64,000 nt of DNA from contig NC_090255.1 in NCBI RefSeq assembly GCF_037325665.1, forward strand, positions 5,595,978-5,659,977. Reading direction: 5' to 3'. This document shows positions 1-10,755 of this stretch, in pieces (within the stretch, counting starts at the first letter, position 1; each line of letters opens with the position of its first letter). The notes beneath the pieces were generated by a model. It did no database searches, was not told where the DNA came from, and was given only the letters and a program-made list of their open reading frames with translations. Origin of the DNA: Littorina saxatilis. Lineage: Eukaryota > Mollusca > Gastropoda > Littorinimorpha > Littorinidae. The position numbers were made by a program, and so were the translations under genes.

Positions 1-770
1 GAGAGAGAGAGAGACTAAGAAAGAGAGAGAGAGAGAGACTAAGAAAGAGAGAGAGAGAGAGACTAAGAAAGAGATAGAGAGAGAGACTAAGAAAGAGAGA
101 GAGAGAGACTAAGAAAGAGAGAGAGAGAGACAAAGAAAGAGAGAGAGAGACTAAGAAAGAGAGAGAGAGACTAAGACAGAGAGAGAGAGAGACTAAGAAA
201 GAGAGAGAGAGACTAAGAAAGAGAGAGACAAAGAAAGAGAGAGAGAGACTAAGAAAGAGAGAGAGAAAGAGAGACTAAGAAAGAGAGAGAGAGAGAGACT
301 AAGAAAGAGAGAGAGAGACTAAGAAAGAGAGAGAGACTAAGAAAGAGAGAGAGAGAGAGAGACTAAGAAAGAGAGAGAGAAAGAGAGACTAAGAAAGAGA
401 GAGAGAGAGAGACTAAGAAAGAGAGAGAAAGAGAGACTAAGAGAGATAGAGAGACTAAGAGAGAGAGAGAGACTAAGAAAGAGAGAGAGAGACTAAGAGA
501 GAGAGAGAGACTAAGAAAGAGAGAGAGAGAGACTATGAAAGAGAGAAAGAGACTAAGAAAGAGAGAGAGAGAGACTCAGAGAGACTAAGAAAGAGAGAGA
601 GAGGGACTAAGAAAGAGAGAGAGAAAGAGAGAGAGAGACTAAGAAAGAGAGACAGAGAGAGAGAGAGAGAGAGACTAAGAAAGAGAGACTAAGAAAGAGA
701 GACAGAGAGAGAGACTAGAGAGAGAGACAGAGAGAGAGACAGTGAGAGAGAGACAGAGAACAAAGAACAA
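1..770. repeat. GA-rich degenerate satellite
   Basis: Purine-only tract built from (GA)n runs interrupted by CTAAGAAA at irregular 16-36 base spacing. There is no coding content. The tract abuts the 3' tail of the LINE fragment that follows, and (GA)n resumes on the far side of that fragment, so it looks like one microsatellite split by the insertion. Confidence 0.95.
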
Positions 771-1782
771 GAACAACAAACAAACAACAAATCTTTAATT
801 GTCTAAGGCCACAGCCCCTTACAATAGTGGTTAAAATAACAGCAATAGTATCTGCACAGTTATAAATTATAGTCACGCATAAAATTCAACAAATACATTA
901 AAACCCTGATGACATATCACTGAACCTCATTTATAAGGGTTCGTCTCTTCTGTAGCATGAAGAACACAAATCTGCTGAAGCTGTTCATCACATTTTCCTC
1001 ATTATTGCCACAGAAATACACAAGTTGTTGTTGCAGCGTCTTAGAGTTCGAGATTTTCAAATACTTTGCTCGAAGGTCTTGATAAAAAGGACATAAAAAT
1101 ACAACATGGTGTTCATCTTCTCTATCAGCTGTACAGAGAGGACAGTTTCTTGTCGTTTGGTTTGGTGCGTACCGAAACTTGTGAGCGTTGATTTCGGATA
1201 CTCCTGCGCGGAAACGAGTAAGAGCAACTCTGTACTTAATATCTTCGATTAATTCAATGTATTTCTCTTTTTCCAAGCATGTTTTGTAACAATTATAAAT
1301 GTCAAAACGTTCACTGCATTCTAAAAAGGAGAACCATTCTTGACAAAAACAATCTTGTAAACGTCTTTTAAACTCTTGTAAGAAACACTTCTCATTCCCA
1401 ACCGTTCCGTACATCCACACAGCAGCAAAACCATTACAACATAAAAGACTCTGCACATGTGAGACCCAATTTGTGTGGCCCTTCGATGCCAAATTACATA
1501 AAGCTTTATATGCAATCTTGGAATATCTTGAATCAGGTTGCTTCAGCAGTGTAAACCAGTATTTCACACATCTGACTGCAGAGTTAATATACAGCGGATG
1601 TCTTCCCAATTCACCATACACAATGTTGTTTGGAGTTCGAATTGTCACTTTCAGAAACTTTTTACACGCAAACAGGTGGACCCTTTCCACAGAGTCATAC
1701 TTTCCATATCCCCATAGCTCTGAACCATACAAGAGCATAGGAGCGATCCGTGCGTCAAACAGTTTGAAAAACACCTTTGCCG

Positions 1783-1784
<2 letters not shown>
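771..1784 (-). mobile_element. 5'-truncated LINE (non-LTR retrotransposon) 3' end
   Basis: Read on the minus strand, this holds the last part of a LINE ORF (stop near 917), about 130 bp of 3' UTR, and a tail of TTGTT-type repeats at 771-785. The ORF is cut off at about 1784, exactly where (GA)n begins. 5' truncation is the usual outcome of target-primed reverse transcription. GA microsatellite lies on both sides, so the insertion went into the satellite. Confidence 0.8.
917..1774 (-). CDS. LINE reverse transcriptase C-terminal region (partial)
   Basis: A 285-codon open frame that continues a few codons upstream to the truncation point. Near its start it reads ...RIAPMLLYGSELWG, the conserved block after the RT thumb in many animal LINEs. 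A long helical connection follows. Near residues 215-235 is a zinc-knuckle-like motif, CPLC then EDEHH then FLCPFY, typical of the C-terminus of LINE proteins. The catalytic YADD-bearing palm domain is absent because the copy is 5' truncated. The fragment has no internal stop, so the insertion is probably young. It is a transposon remnant, not a host gene. The clade (CR1, RTE or Tx1-like) cannot be settled by eye. Confidence 0.8.
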   Translation of the reverse strand: MFFKLFDARIAPMLLYGSELWGYGKYDSVERVHLFACKKFLKVTIRTPNNIVYGELGRHPLYINSAVRCVKYWFTLLKQPDSRYSKIAYKALCNLASKGHTNWVSHVQSLLCCNGFAAVWMYGTVGNEKCFLQEFKRRLQDCFCQEWFSFLECSERFDIYNCYKTCLEKEKYIELIEDIKYRVALTRFRAGVSEINAHKFRYAPNQTTRNCPLCTADREDEHHVVFLCPFYQDLRAKYLKISNSKTLQQQLVYFCGNNEENVMNSFSRFVFFMLQKRRTLINEVQ

Positions 1785-1846
<62 letters not shown>

Positions 1847-1985
1847 TCAGATAGACAGACAGCCAGATAGACGGATAGACAGATAGACGGATAGACAGAC
1901 AGACAAACAGAGCAACTGACAACAGACAGACAGACAGAGAGATACGGACAGACAGACAGAGAGACAGACAGTCTCTTGGAGACAA
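1785..1985. repeat. GA then CAGA/GATA microsatellite
   Basis: Pure (GA)n to about 1843, then degenerate four-base repeats (ACAG, ATAG, ACGG). Serine/leucine/cysteine-rich frames read from it are low-complexity artefacts. Confidence 0.95.
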
Positions 1986-1996
1986 ACAGGGAGAGA

Positions 1997-3064
1997 CACT
2001 TGTTTGTTTATTTGTTGCTTAACGTCCAGCCGACTACGCAGAGCCATATCAGGACGAGGAAGGGGGGGGGATGAAGGGGGCCACTTGTCAAGCGATTCCT
2101 GTTTACAAATGCACTAACCCATTACTTGTGTCCCAGCAGGCTTTAGTAAAACTAAATTATTGTTTGTTTGTTTGTTTATTTGTTGCTTAACGTCCAGCCG
2201 ACTACGCAGAGCCATATCAGGACGAGGAAGGGGGGGATGAAGGGGGCCACTTGTCAAGCGATTCCTGTTTACAAATGCACTAACCCATTACTTGTGTCCC
2301 AGCAGGCTTTAGTAAAACTAAATTAATACCTACTGGAAGATTACCAGTTTCCAGTATGTTAAAATAGGCTTAACCTATCTACTGCTGGACTTACATCAGA
2401 ACACTAACAGATTACAGAATACAGAATACAGAATACAGTATTTATTGAGCCAAGTGACATTAAAAAAACATTTAAAGCACAAGGAATTTAGCGTAGTGTT
2501 GGTAAAATCACGCACACACACACACCCACAATTAAACTATACATGAATCGCGAGACAAGCGGCAAGAGAAGAGATTTTTGGAAAAAATACAGGTGAATGA
2601 GCAAGAAGGCAGAAAAAAGAAAAGAATTCATGAAGAAAAAGAGAGCATGACAGGAAAGAGGAACCAAAAATCTACCTAACAGCAAACTAGAAAGCTCCTG
2701 CGGTTCCAAAAACAGGAGGGGCCTTTAATTTCATAACCGCAGTGCCCCACTGCGGGATACTGGAAGATTACCAGTTTCCAGTATGTTAAAATAGGCTTAA
2801 CCTATCTACTGCTGGACTTACATCAGAACACTAACAGATTAAACTATACATGAATCGCGAGACAAGCGGCAAGAGAAGAGATTTTTGGAAAAAAATACAG
2901 GTGAATGAGCAAGAAGGCAGAAAAAAGAAAAGAATTCATGAAGAAAAAGAGAGCATGACAGGAAAGAGGAACCAAAAATCTACCTAACAGCAAACTAGAA
3001 AGCTCCTGCGGTTCCAAAAACAGGAGGGGCCTTTAATTTCATAACCGCAGTGCCCCACTGCGGG
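1997..3064 (-). mobile_element. SINE-K: conserved CCCGCAGTGGGG element, tandemly rearranged
   Basis: In element sense (minus strand) the family starts CCCGCAGTGGGGCACTGCGG, runs through a pyrimidine-rich body, and ends ATATGGCTCTGCGTAGTCGG...GTTAAGCAACAAATAAACAAAC. Here the tail half occurs twice (about 1997-2160 and 2161-2334) and the body half twice (about 2335-2757 and 2758-3064), so the locus is a partial tandem duplication. The first body carries a 116-bp insertion at 2415-2530. A single uninterrupted copy lies in + orientation at 60338-60810. Copies 58 kb apart look almost identical by eye, unlike the decayed repeats around them. The 3' end resembles that of the tRNA SINE at 38516. No protein is encoded. 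Confidence 0.8.
2415..2530 (-). mobile_element. Short LINE 3'-end insertion inside SINE-K
   Basis: Begins with CAGAATA repeats and ends in an AC run. It is flanked by ATTA at 2411-2414 and 2531-2534 and is missing from the neighbouring body copy at 2758-3064, which serves as the empty site. The repeated AATACAG tail suggests the 3' end of a CR1-like LINE in minus orientation. LINE assignment is inference; the insertion itself is seen directly. Confidence 0.6.
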
Positions 3065-4257
3065 AAGACAGACACTGTTCCGCCGCTTTGGTAATTATGG
3101 GTGTAGCAGAACCCGCGCCGTCGGCAGAGGGATAGTTACAATCACTACTACTCTTTAAAAGTATGGGTTTGTGTGAACCCGCGCCATCGGTAGTGTTTAT
3201 GTAAATTATCATAATCAATTAATTTTAATGTTTTGTCATGTACACACTAAAAATTTGCAGACAGAGCAAATTAGGTGTGTGAGAGATACTTAAAATTTCA
3301 AAACGATACCTTTAATGGTTCCAGAGTTACAATGATTTTAGTGTGTCTCTGGGTACAGGTGAACCCAGGAAGCACGGCAAAGGATTAATCAATGAGTGTT
3401 TGGTTATTGTAACTGTTTTGTGTTTATTTTTTCCCTGTTTGTTTTTGCGTTTTGTTTATGCATTTTTTTTATACCTTTGCCATGTCTAATAATTTGTTTT
3501 TTTTTCTATTTTTCTTTCTGCTTAGTTTTTTTACAGCAATACATATTACTGAATATCGCAATATGCAGATTTAATAAACCAGTATTTTTGCGCGTTTATA
3601 TCGCTTGTAACCTGTGTTTGTCATTTCGAATGAAAAATTTCTAGTACCAGCCTCGCACACGAAGGCGCGCACACATACATTGGAAACTACAGTTCATTTA
3701 CACGATAAGTTGATTTTGGATGATTTGTTGAAAAGTCACTTTGTGAAACGATAAAGGTTCATTCCTGTGCAAATGTTTTTTCCTTTGTGTTTGAGACCCC
3801 CCAAAATGAAGTTGAAAACAGGGTTACGTACGCATCGAATGTTGTCACGCTCACTTAGATTTGTCCAACCTCTGTTACAATAATTCTTTTGCAATCATGT
3901 CAACAACTCAAGTGCAGAAGATACAGAAAATGCATTCATTCAACCGAAGACACGCTTTGGACGAATTTGATGCCGCCGAGTTTTTTTGTGTCACACGTGA
4001 TGCGTTCGTAACTGCTGTTTTCATTATAAAGCTAGAATCAATTCAACTGAATAAAAGCATACATTTTCACGTTTGCCCCTTTGTTAATCCCCCAGCCATA
4101 TAGATGCGTGACGCTTTTTCACACAATTTTTCGTGAATAATGACGCCTTTCACAAAAAAAGAAGAAGTTGACATTTTGGAAGGGTACATTCGTAACGCCC
4201 TTTGCTATCGGCAGAGATGCAGACCCCGATTGCTTGGACATAGCCAATTTCTCCCCA
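3065..4257. other. No gene recognised; one dispersed repeat
   Basis: AT-rich sequence. An 82-codon frame at 3396-3644 is a phenylalanine/leucine/cysteine-rich product of T-rich DNA and is not credible. The segment 3660-3810 recurs in inverted orientation at 33285-33420. Nothing else is recognised. Confidence 0.6.
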
Positions 4258-5823
4258 TCTATATATATAAACGACTTGTGTCTGTCTGTCTGTCTGTCTG
4301 TTCGCGATGCACGGCCAAGGTTCTCGATGGATCTGTTTCAAATTTGGTGGCCATATTCAGGTACGCCCCGGACACAATCTGGTCGATGAGATATTTCAAC
4401 ACGTGCTCTCAGCGCGCAGCGCTGAACCGATTTTGGTTTTTTTTCTGGATCCATTTCCAGTAACTCTTCCTTATCTTCTCCAGTATTTTCAGCGTTTATC
4501 TCCCTTCCTTCGTATGGCGCGATACAGTATGAGAAGCAGCTTCGGATATTCTTGTTCCGTTACTATTTTTAGAAGGTCACCGCAGTGTCCAGAACGCTTT
4601 CCTTGCACCCGTAAGTTGTCCTCACTGTAAAAGTGCAAAGGTCAAATCAATTTATAGCCACGCGAAAAATACACTGTCATCTATCTCTATATATTTATAC
4701 ACATGGATAAATATATACAGCTTCTCTGTGTGTGTGTTTGTGTGGGTGTGTGGGCAACACCTGTGGATTGTAGAGTTCTGTTTGTGATGTGGTCTGGCGG
4801 CTTTGCTGTGTCTGTATGTTTCTCTGGGCTGGTCAGGGACTCGGACATGGGGCTGTGGGTATAACTCTAAGCCCAGATAATCACATCAGCGTGTTTCAGT
4901 TTGAGGTCGTCAGTGACTCCCGCCATCCCTCCTGATTGTAGCGACTACGCTCTAGACAACATATCCTCACCCTAGGCTCACTAGTCGCCAAACTGTACAT
5001 ATTGTTTTTATTACCACGGCCTTTGTGGCTCACATCTTAATCCTTTTATTTTTAAAAAGTTTTGAGATTTATTGTTCGTGTTCCTCTTACTTGCTCAACT
5101 ATTTGCTTTTATTGGTGATCCTGAAAGGTTCCACTTTTTAACTCGTTTTGAATTAAAAAAAAAATCATTTTACAAACCCGTTATTCAAGATATAGAATAC
5201 AGACTTATAATTCTTACCAAGAAACATCTTAACCACTTTTCATTTTAACAAATTCCACAGAGCATTATCAACTCAACCCCACCCCCTGCCCTCCTCTCCT
5301 TATTTTTTATTTCTCTCTTTTTTCTTCTTTTTTTTGAAAGTGGACAAACACTCAAGTCCTTAATGGCTCAAAACCGTAGGACTTTTAATATTAATTTTAA
5401 CGTGTCTGTATGTTCTGGCTTTCCTCTGAGAAGCCATAGGACTTTTAATATTAATTTTAACGTGTCTGTATGTTCTGGCTTTCCTCTGAGAAGCCATAAC
5501 AGTTTTAAAAGGGCTTAGAGATAAGCTCTAAATTACTCAATCCTGTTTGAGTGGACTACGCCTCCAAAAGTGATTGTGGTGTTTTGGCACTCGGTTACAT
5601 TCGGCGGCGTCGACAAGGATGGGACTCGACATGATATGATCAGGAATGGCATTATTGCCACTGAATCATTTTCGTGCTGTTCCCATTCCACGAATCTGGG
5701 AGGGACCTAAGCTTGGCGGGTCCATGGTTCTTCGCCGGTGTACGGTGCGCCACTCAAGCCGGGTATTTGGCTCTACTTCTTCCCGGCGAAGCGGGCTACC
5801 CGGCGAAGCGGGTATTCATCTAG
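4258..5823 (+). mobile_element. Non-autonomous Helitron, 1566 bp
   Basis: Begins TCTATATATATAAACGACTT and ends with a short GC hairpin (CCCGGCGAAGCGGG) eight bases before CTAG, inserted between A (4257) and T (5824). The 5' TC, the subterminal 3' hairpin and the CTRR end followed by host T are the Helitron hallmarks. There is no Rep/helicase frame, so it depends on an autonomous partner. A shorter relative with the same ends is at 51890-52711. This copy has about 700 extra internal bases at 4840-5560, including a perfect 60-bp tandem duplication (5377-5436 and 5437-5496). Small frames inside are chance. Confidence 0.8.
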
Positions 5824-6235
5824 TTATGATTATGTACGTGCCAATGTTTATTTGAAAGTATGTACACACACGAAAAATTTTAAATGATAAAAAAAATATG
5901 TTGGAACAAAATATTGAAAAAGTATTGAGAAAAAAATATTCAAATAAAATATTGAGAAACAAAAATCAAATAATTTAAAAACCCTCCTTATAGATGCTTA
6001 TCAAGCACTAATGAGTACAACATTCAATTACAGCCGCACTCGCCTAAACGAAACATGCTTAAGCAAAAAACTCGGATATCTGAAACCAAAACCAGACCTC
6101 CCTCTTGTAAGACTATTTCTAATTCGGATAAGCCAAACTCTGTCAAAAAATCGCTAACTCAAACACGGACATCTAAAACGTGATTTTGACAGATAAGCCA
6201 AACTCTAAACATTGTCGGAGAGACATTATTTAAAT
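5824..6235. other. AT-rich stretch, no gene recognised
   Basis: Contains repeated phrases such as GATAAGCCAAACTC, the style of pogo/Tigger terminal regions. I cannot define an element's ends, and no coding content is seen. Confidence 0.4.
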
Positions 6236-6437
6236 TTTTGCTTGAAACACGCTCAGAAAGTTAAAACGAAGAGAGGTACAGTAAAGCGTGCTATGAAGCA
6301 CAGCGCAATCGCTACCGCGCCAAACAGGCTCGTCACTTTCACTGCCTTTTGCACTAGCGGCGGACTACGTTCAGTTTCATTCTGTGAGTTCCACAGCTTG
6401 ACTAAATGTAGTAATTTCGCCTTACGCGACTTGTTAC
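6236..6437 (-). mobile_element. Family A repeat, 5' part only
   Basis: Reverse-complement copy of the left part of family A (best full copy 21917-22795). Its 5' terminus, AACAAGTCGCGTAAGGCG in element sense, lies at 6437 and joins directly the 3' terminus of a second family A copy. It is truncated internally near 6236. Non-coding. Confidence 0.7.
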
Positions 6438-6914
6438 ATTTAGTCAAGTTTTGACTAAATGTTTTAACATAGAGGGGGGAATCGAGACGAGGGTCGTGGT
6501 GTATGTGTGTGTGTCTGTCTGTGTGTGTGTGTGTGTAGAGCGATTCAGACTAAACTACTGGGCCGATCTTTATGAAATTTGACATGAGAGTTCCTGGGTA
6601 TGATATCCCCGGACGTTTTTTTCTTTTTTTCGATAAATACCTTTGATGACGTCATATCCGGCTTTTTGTAAAAGTTGAGGCGGCACTGTCACACCCTCAT
6701 TTTTCAATCAAATTGATTGAAATTTTGGCAAAGCAATCTTCGACGAAGCACGGGGTTTGGTATTGCATTTCAGCTTGGTGGCTTAAAATCTTAAATGAGT
6801 GAGTTTGGTCATTAAAAATCGGAAATGTGTAATTAAAATTATTTTTTATTAAACGATCCAAAAACAATTTCATCTTATTCTTCGTCATTTTCTGATTCCA
6901 AAAACATATACATA
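6436..6914 (-). mobile_element. Family A repeat, 3' part, interrupted by a pogo-like MITE
   Basis: Element sense on the minus strand. Its 3' end is the palindrome TTTAGTCAAAACTTGACTAAA at 6437-6460. Next come an AC microsatellite, the GATCGGTCCAGTAGTTTAGT block, and the TGACGTCAT...CCGGA block. The copy continues after the insertion as TATGTTATATTT at 7769-7780. Confidence 0.7.
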
Positions 6915-7768
6915 CAGGCAAATCCGGATAAGACGAAATTGAAGGGACCGAATTGTTATTGTGTCCTATCCGAAATTTCGACTTGGTCATAGTACCGTGA
7001 ACTACGAAAAAAATCAAAGAGACCGCTTGAGTATCAGTCAAACAACTTGTGATAATGCATGTTTCAGCTACTAGGTACTGCCCTGCCTTTGATCTGGCCC
7101 ACACACAGATTTCCACTCTGTTAAACTCGGTCACTGACCGGTCACTGACCCCCATGCAGGAAGTGTTTCCTCTCTCAGATATGACAGGGGAACCACCTCT
7201 CATGGCAAAAACTGGGTCATTGACCCCTGGGAAGAAGGTCGTGTCTGTAAACAAGGCCACCCAATGCCTTTGATCTGGCCGCACACACAGAGCACACAAG
7301 ACTGAACAAAGACTGAATGAGAGGCAACCCACAATTTGAATTCTTCTTCTTCCGTATAGTAACCACGTGGTTCACCCGTGAACACACACAAACACACACT
7401 GTGAGTACCACTCGCCTCTCCTTACTCCTCGCCCCCTCCTAACTTCACTTCATACTTTATTGCGTGCCGACTGACCAGTCGGTGTGGCGTCCGTGTAGAG
7501 AAGAAGGGAATAAGGTTACACAATGCGCTAGTGTGAGACGCCAAGTTTCGTGTTTCGAGTTGCTGTAGTAAATATAGAGTAAATTTTGTCTTTGGGACTG
7601 ACTTTCTGTTGTGTGCTATCCGTCTTTCGACTTACGAAAGAGAAATCCCATTTCGAGCTCAGGGTACTTTGTACACATAGATAAAGAGGGATAATTCCGG
7701 ACCAGAATTTCTTTGTGTGCTAAGCGAAGTTTTGACTTAACCGTTTGTGAGTTAGCTGGATTTGCCTG
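6915..7768. mobile_element. pogo-like MITE, 854 bp, TA target site
   Basis: The terminal inverted repeat CAGGCAAATCC sits at 6915 with its complement GGATTTGCCTG ending at 7768, flanked by TA on both sides (6913-6914 and 7769-7770). The flanks join to recreate the family A phrase ACATATACATATGTTATA, so the empty site can be read directly. TA duplication with CAG-starting ends and repeated AAGTCAAAACTTCG-type phrases suits the pogo branch of Tc1/mariner. No transposase frame is seen. Confidence 0.65.
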
Positions 7769-7770
7769 TA

Positions 7771-8094
7771 TGTTATATTTATACTTTGTTTTTTTTTCCC
7801 CCGAATGCCAAAAAAAGTCTAGGGTCGCGCGAAAAAATAAGGTCGGTCGGGATACTGTAAACAAACTTTTTTTTGTTGTTGACCTTATGCATCTCTAAAA
7901 AGCTACTTTGTTCTAAAATTTAAAGTCACGAGAGGCCACCTAAAATGCTAAAATTCACTTTCGGCTGGGCCCCCTAGACCCCCAGCAAGGGCTCTTTGCA
8001 CCCCGCCGGAGCCTTAGCGGCCCCTGGACCCCGGCCTTCCAAAATGTTCAGTCCCAGCAACATTTTGGGCTCCCACCCATGCCACTACCAACTT
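7771..8094. other. Short unannotated stretch
   Basis: 7795-7880 contains GGTCGCGCGAAAAAATAAGG followed by TCGGTCGGGA, phrases shared with the MITE at 12229-12591, so it may be a decayed relative. 7960-8040 is GC-rich with proline-type CCCC runs. No gene is recognised. Confidence 0.4.
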
Positions 8095-8497
8095 CATTGT
8101 TTGTTGAATGTCTTGATGAGCTACTCACAACTTTTGTTGAAATTGTAAATGATTGTTTGCAGTCTGGATCATTTTCCTCTGTTTATACATCTGCTCTTGT
8201 GAAACTGCTACTAAAAAACAGTCTCTTGATCCAAATCAGCTGAAGAACTATCGCCCAGTTTCAAATCTCCCATTTCTGTCAAAAATCGTGGAGAAAGCTG
8301 TCTTACAACAGTTACTGACTTGCTTGAATTTTAACAACCTGCTCAGTGTATCCCAATCAGCGTACCAACCGTTTCACGGTACTAAAACAGCCCTAGTCAA
8401 GATTATGAACGACATCCTGCATGCCCTTGATCACGATAAAGTGTCTCTTTTTTGACCTTGCTGGACTTGTCAGCAGCCTTTGACACCATCGATCACG
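8095..8497 (+). pseudogene. CR1-like LINE reverse transcriptase fragment
   Basis: Three frame segments together spell conserved RT blocks: LPTSLFVECLDELLTTFVEI, then LDPNQLKNYRPVSNLPFLSK with IVEKAVLQQLL, then LDLSAAFDTIDH. These are finger/palm blocks of Jockey-superfamily (CR1-type) LINEs. The frame shifts once in the A run near 8214 and again in the T run near 8450. The copy stops at 8497, where SINE-E begins, before the YADD block. It is a dead fragment with no host function. Confidence 0.75.
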
Positions 8498-8873
8498 CGG
8501 AGGGAGTCCCATATTGGTTGGGACGAGAAAGAATTTACCCGATGCTCCCCAGCATGTCGTAAGAGGCGACTAACGGATTCTGTTTCTCCTTTTACCCTTG
8601 TTAAGTGTTTCTTGTATAGAATATAGTCAATGTTTGTAAAGATTTTAGTCGAGCAGTATGTAAGAAATGTTAAGTCCTTTGTACTAGAAACTTGCATTCT
8701 CCCAGTAAGGTGATATTGTACTACGTTGCAAGCCCCTGGAGCAAATTTTTGATTTGTGCTTTTGTGAACAAGAAACAATTGACAAGTGGCTCTATCCCAT
8801 CACCCCCCTTCCCTCCGTCGCGATATAACCTTGAACGGTTGAAAACGACATTAAACACCAAATAAAGAAAGAT
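8498..8873 (+). mobile_element. SINE-E copy, near full length
   Basis: Starts GGGAGTCCCATATTGGTTGG, then ACCCGATGCTCCCCAGCATG, and ends AACGACATTAAACACC plus ATAAAGAAAGA. Ten copies or fragments occur in the window. The head is not an obvious tRNA: I see no B box. The repeated 3' tail suggests mobilisation by a LINE that recognises it. This copy abuts the CR1-like fragment, and no target duplication is visible. The antisense frame starting MFLVHKSTNQKFAPG recurs in several copies and is a repeat artefact. Confidence 0.8.
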
Positions 8874-9298
8874 ATTTTTTTTATGTTTAAATAGTATGGT
8901 TTTTATTCATAGTTAACATGTAAAGCGCGGAGAGCACAATTTATTGTGTTTCGCGCTATACTTGGCCAAAAAATTATTGCAACAAATTTCAAACCCAAAT
9001 TAAAGCATTAATCCCTGTGTCATTTTATTACCACTTTATATGCCAGAGAAGGCCGTTTACTTAACCTTCAGGATCATCATTTGGATTAAATATTTCTTTA
9101 ACCGGGATCACGTGGCCGCCGCTCAAGTAAGGGTACCCTCAAAATCGACCAGACAAAAGCGGAAGATCCGAATGAAAAATTGACAAAAAATCACAATAGG
9201 CAAAACTTTGCAACTTTGACATACGAGAAGAAAGTCAAAACAATTATCTACCCTGAACAGATTTGTTTTGCTACCTTGCATATTTCGCGTGCCATGCT
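8874..9298. other. No gene recognised
   Basis: AT-rich, no repeats that I can match to the rest of the window and no convincing frame. Confidence 0.5.
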
Positions 9299-9310
9299 AT
9301 TCCTACTGAT

Positions 9311-9349
9311 TCTTTCTTTCTTTATTTGGTGTTTAATGTTGTTTTCAAC
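9311..9349 (-). mobile_element. 39-bp SINE-E tail insertion with 12-bp target duplication
   Basis: Only the 3' end of SINE-E (GTTAAACACCAAATAAAG in element sense is recognisable, one base diverged) is present. It is flanked by ATTCCTACTGAT at 9299-9310 and 9350-9361. It is an extreme 5' truncation from target-primed reverse transcription. Confidence 0.8.
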
Positions 9350-10423
9350 ATTCCTACTGATGCAGGTGTCGATCGCAAGAGCGGTCAAAAACGGGACAAG
9401 GCCTCTTGCGGGAAGCAGGGTGCGGCTGAGCGGAGGTCCTAGTCTGCTTAGACTGAGCCTGCTTAGGCGCGGCCTGCTTCTGCTGCTTCAGTGACTGAAG
9501 AGCAAAGGAAGAGAACTGAGTGTCTCTGTTGCTCTCAATCTCCTGCTTCCTGGCATCAGAGGCCAGGTGGCCGAAGAGAGAGCCCTCGACAAAGGGCGTT
9601 CCTTGTCGACTCCTCAGTGAACTGGGAGTGGGCAAGGAACAAGTCCCTTCTGCATGTGCCGCGTGGGCTTAGTGCAGAGAGGACAACCTCATCTGCTCTT
9701 CGTTCACCCTAGCAAGTGTTGAGAGAAGAGTGGAGATGTCTCCCGCATCCTGCTCTTTACTAAGAGTAAAGGGCGCCAATGACTCCGTAAGAGCCCAAGA
9801 AAGGGCTCTAAGGAGCGTCTCCGAAATGGAACTAAGTTCCAAGAGCTGTCTGCCAACTTCTACAGAAGAGGAAAGAGTCCGCTCAGAAAGAGGCAAACAA
9901 GAGTCCTTCTTCAAGGGCTTCGTGAGAAGCGGGAGAAGTTCCGGTGTGACCTGCAAAGGTGCACACGGAAGGGCAAACAGCGAAAGTAAGTTCCGGGACA
10001 ACTTTGGAATAGGCAACTTCCTCTGAGCCGCGAGGGGCACGAAGGAGGAAGCCTGAACAGGAGAGGCGAGATATTCCAGCGCCAGTTCCGGAGCTGAACC
10101 GTGCGGAACCAGCAACGGAACTGAGACCGAAGGGAGACTGCTGCCGGAAGGCATGGTCTTGGCGAAAAGCCTTGAGAACTGAAACGCCACTGAGGGCAAC
10201 TCAAGAAACCGGAAGTAGCTATTTTTCTCCTTCGCCAACCGGAAGTCAGCCATTGCTGAAGGCGCGGCCGCAGAGGGCTTTGCCGAAGACGCAGCTCCTT
10301 CCGGAAAATAGCGGGACGTGACCTCCGCGGCAGCCTCAAGGGCAACCTTGAAGCTGGCCGGAGCCCCCGAGAGCGTCTGCTCATCGTCATCGGACCTGGA
10401 GTCCGAAGCGACCAACGAAGAGG

Positions 10424-10441
10424 GGGGGGGGGGGGGGGGTG
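10424..10441. repeat. G homopolymer run
   Basis: About 18 consecutive G residues within the gag-type region (polyproline in the minus-strand reading). Such runs are also prone to assembly error. Confidence 0.9.
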
Positions 10442-10755
10442 GCGCAAAGCCACCAGAACCCAAGAAAGGACGCTGCATAAAGAGGCAGGAAGACTCAAGT
10501 CCGTCCTGCTGGAAGTCAACCGAACTCATATCCTGACTAAGAGGAAGCTGAGCAGAGTCAAAAACCAAAGCTGGAGGCCGTGAGGCATCAGCAGACCCCA
10601 TCACCGAAGTGTGTGGCAGCTGCTGGCTCACCTGAGGTCGGAAGCCTGTAGAAGCCGGAGAATCCGGGCGGAGTCGGAAGTGCATCTGAAACAGCGGCGC
10701 TATGCCAGATCTGTTGCTGCACAGAGTGAGGGCTGAAGCCCAGAAACCCATAGGT

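Noticed and set aside
1755-2047. Minus-strand frames rich in Ser/Leu/Val/Cys
   Set aside because: Translations of GA and CAGA microsatellites; no domain, low complexity.
3396-3644. 82-codon membrane-like ORF
   Set aside because: Phe/Cys/Leu content follows from T-rich DNA; no signal or domain pattern.
8470-8778. Recurring antisense ORF starting MFLVHKSTNQKFAPGACN
   Set aside because: Occurs wherever SINE-E is present; it is the complement of the SINE body and is not a gene.
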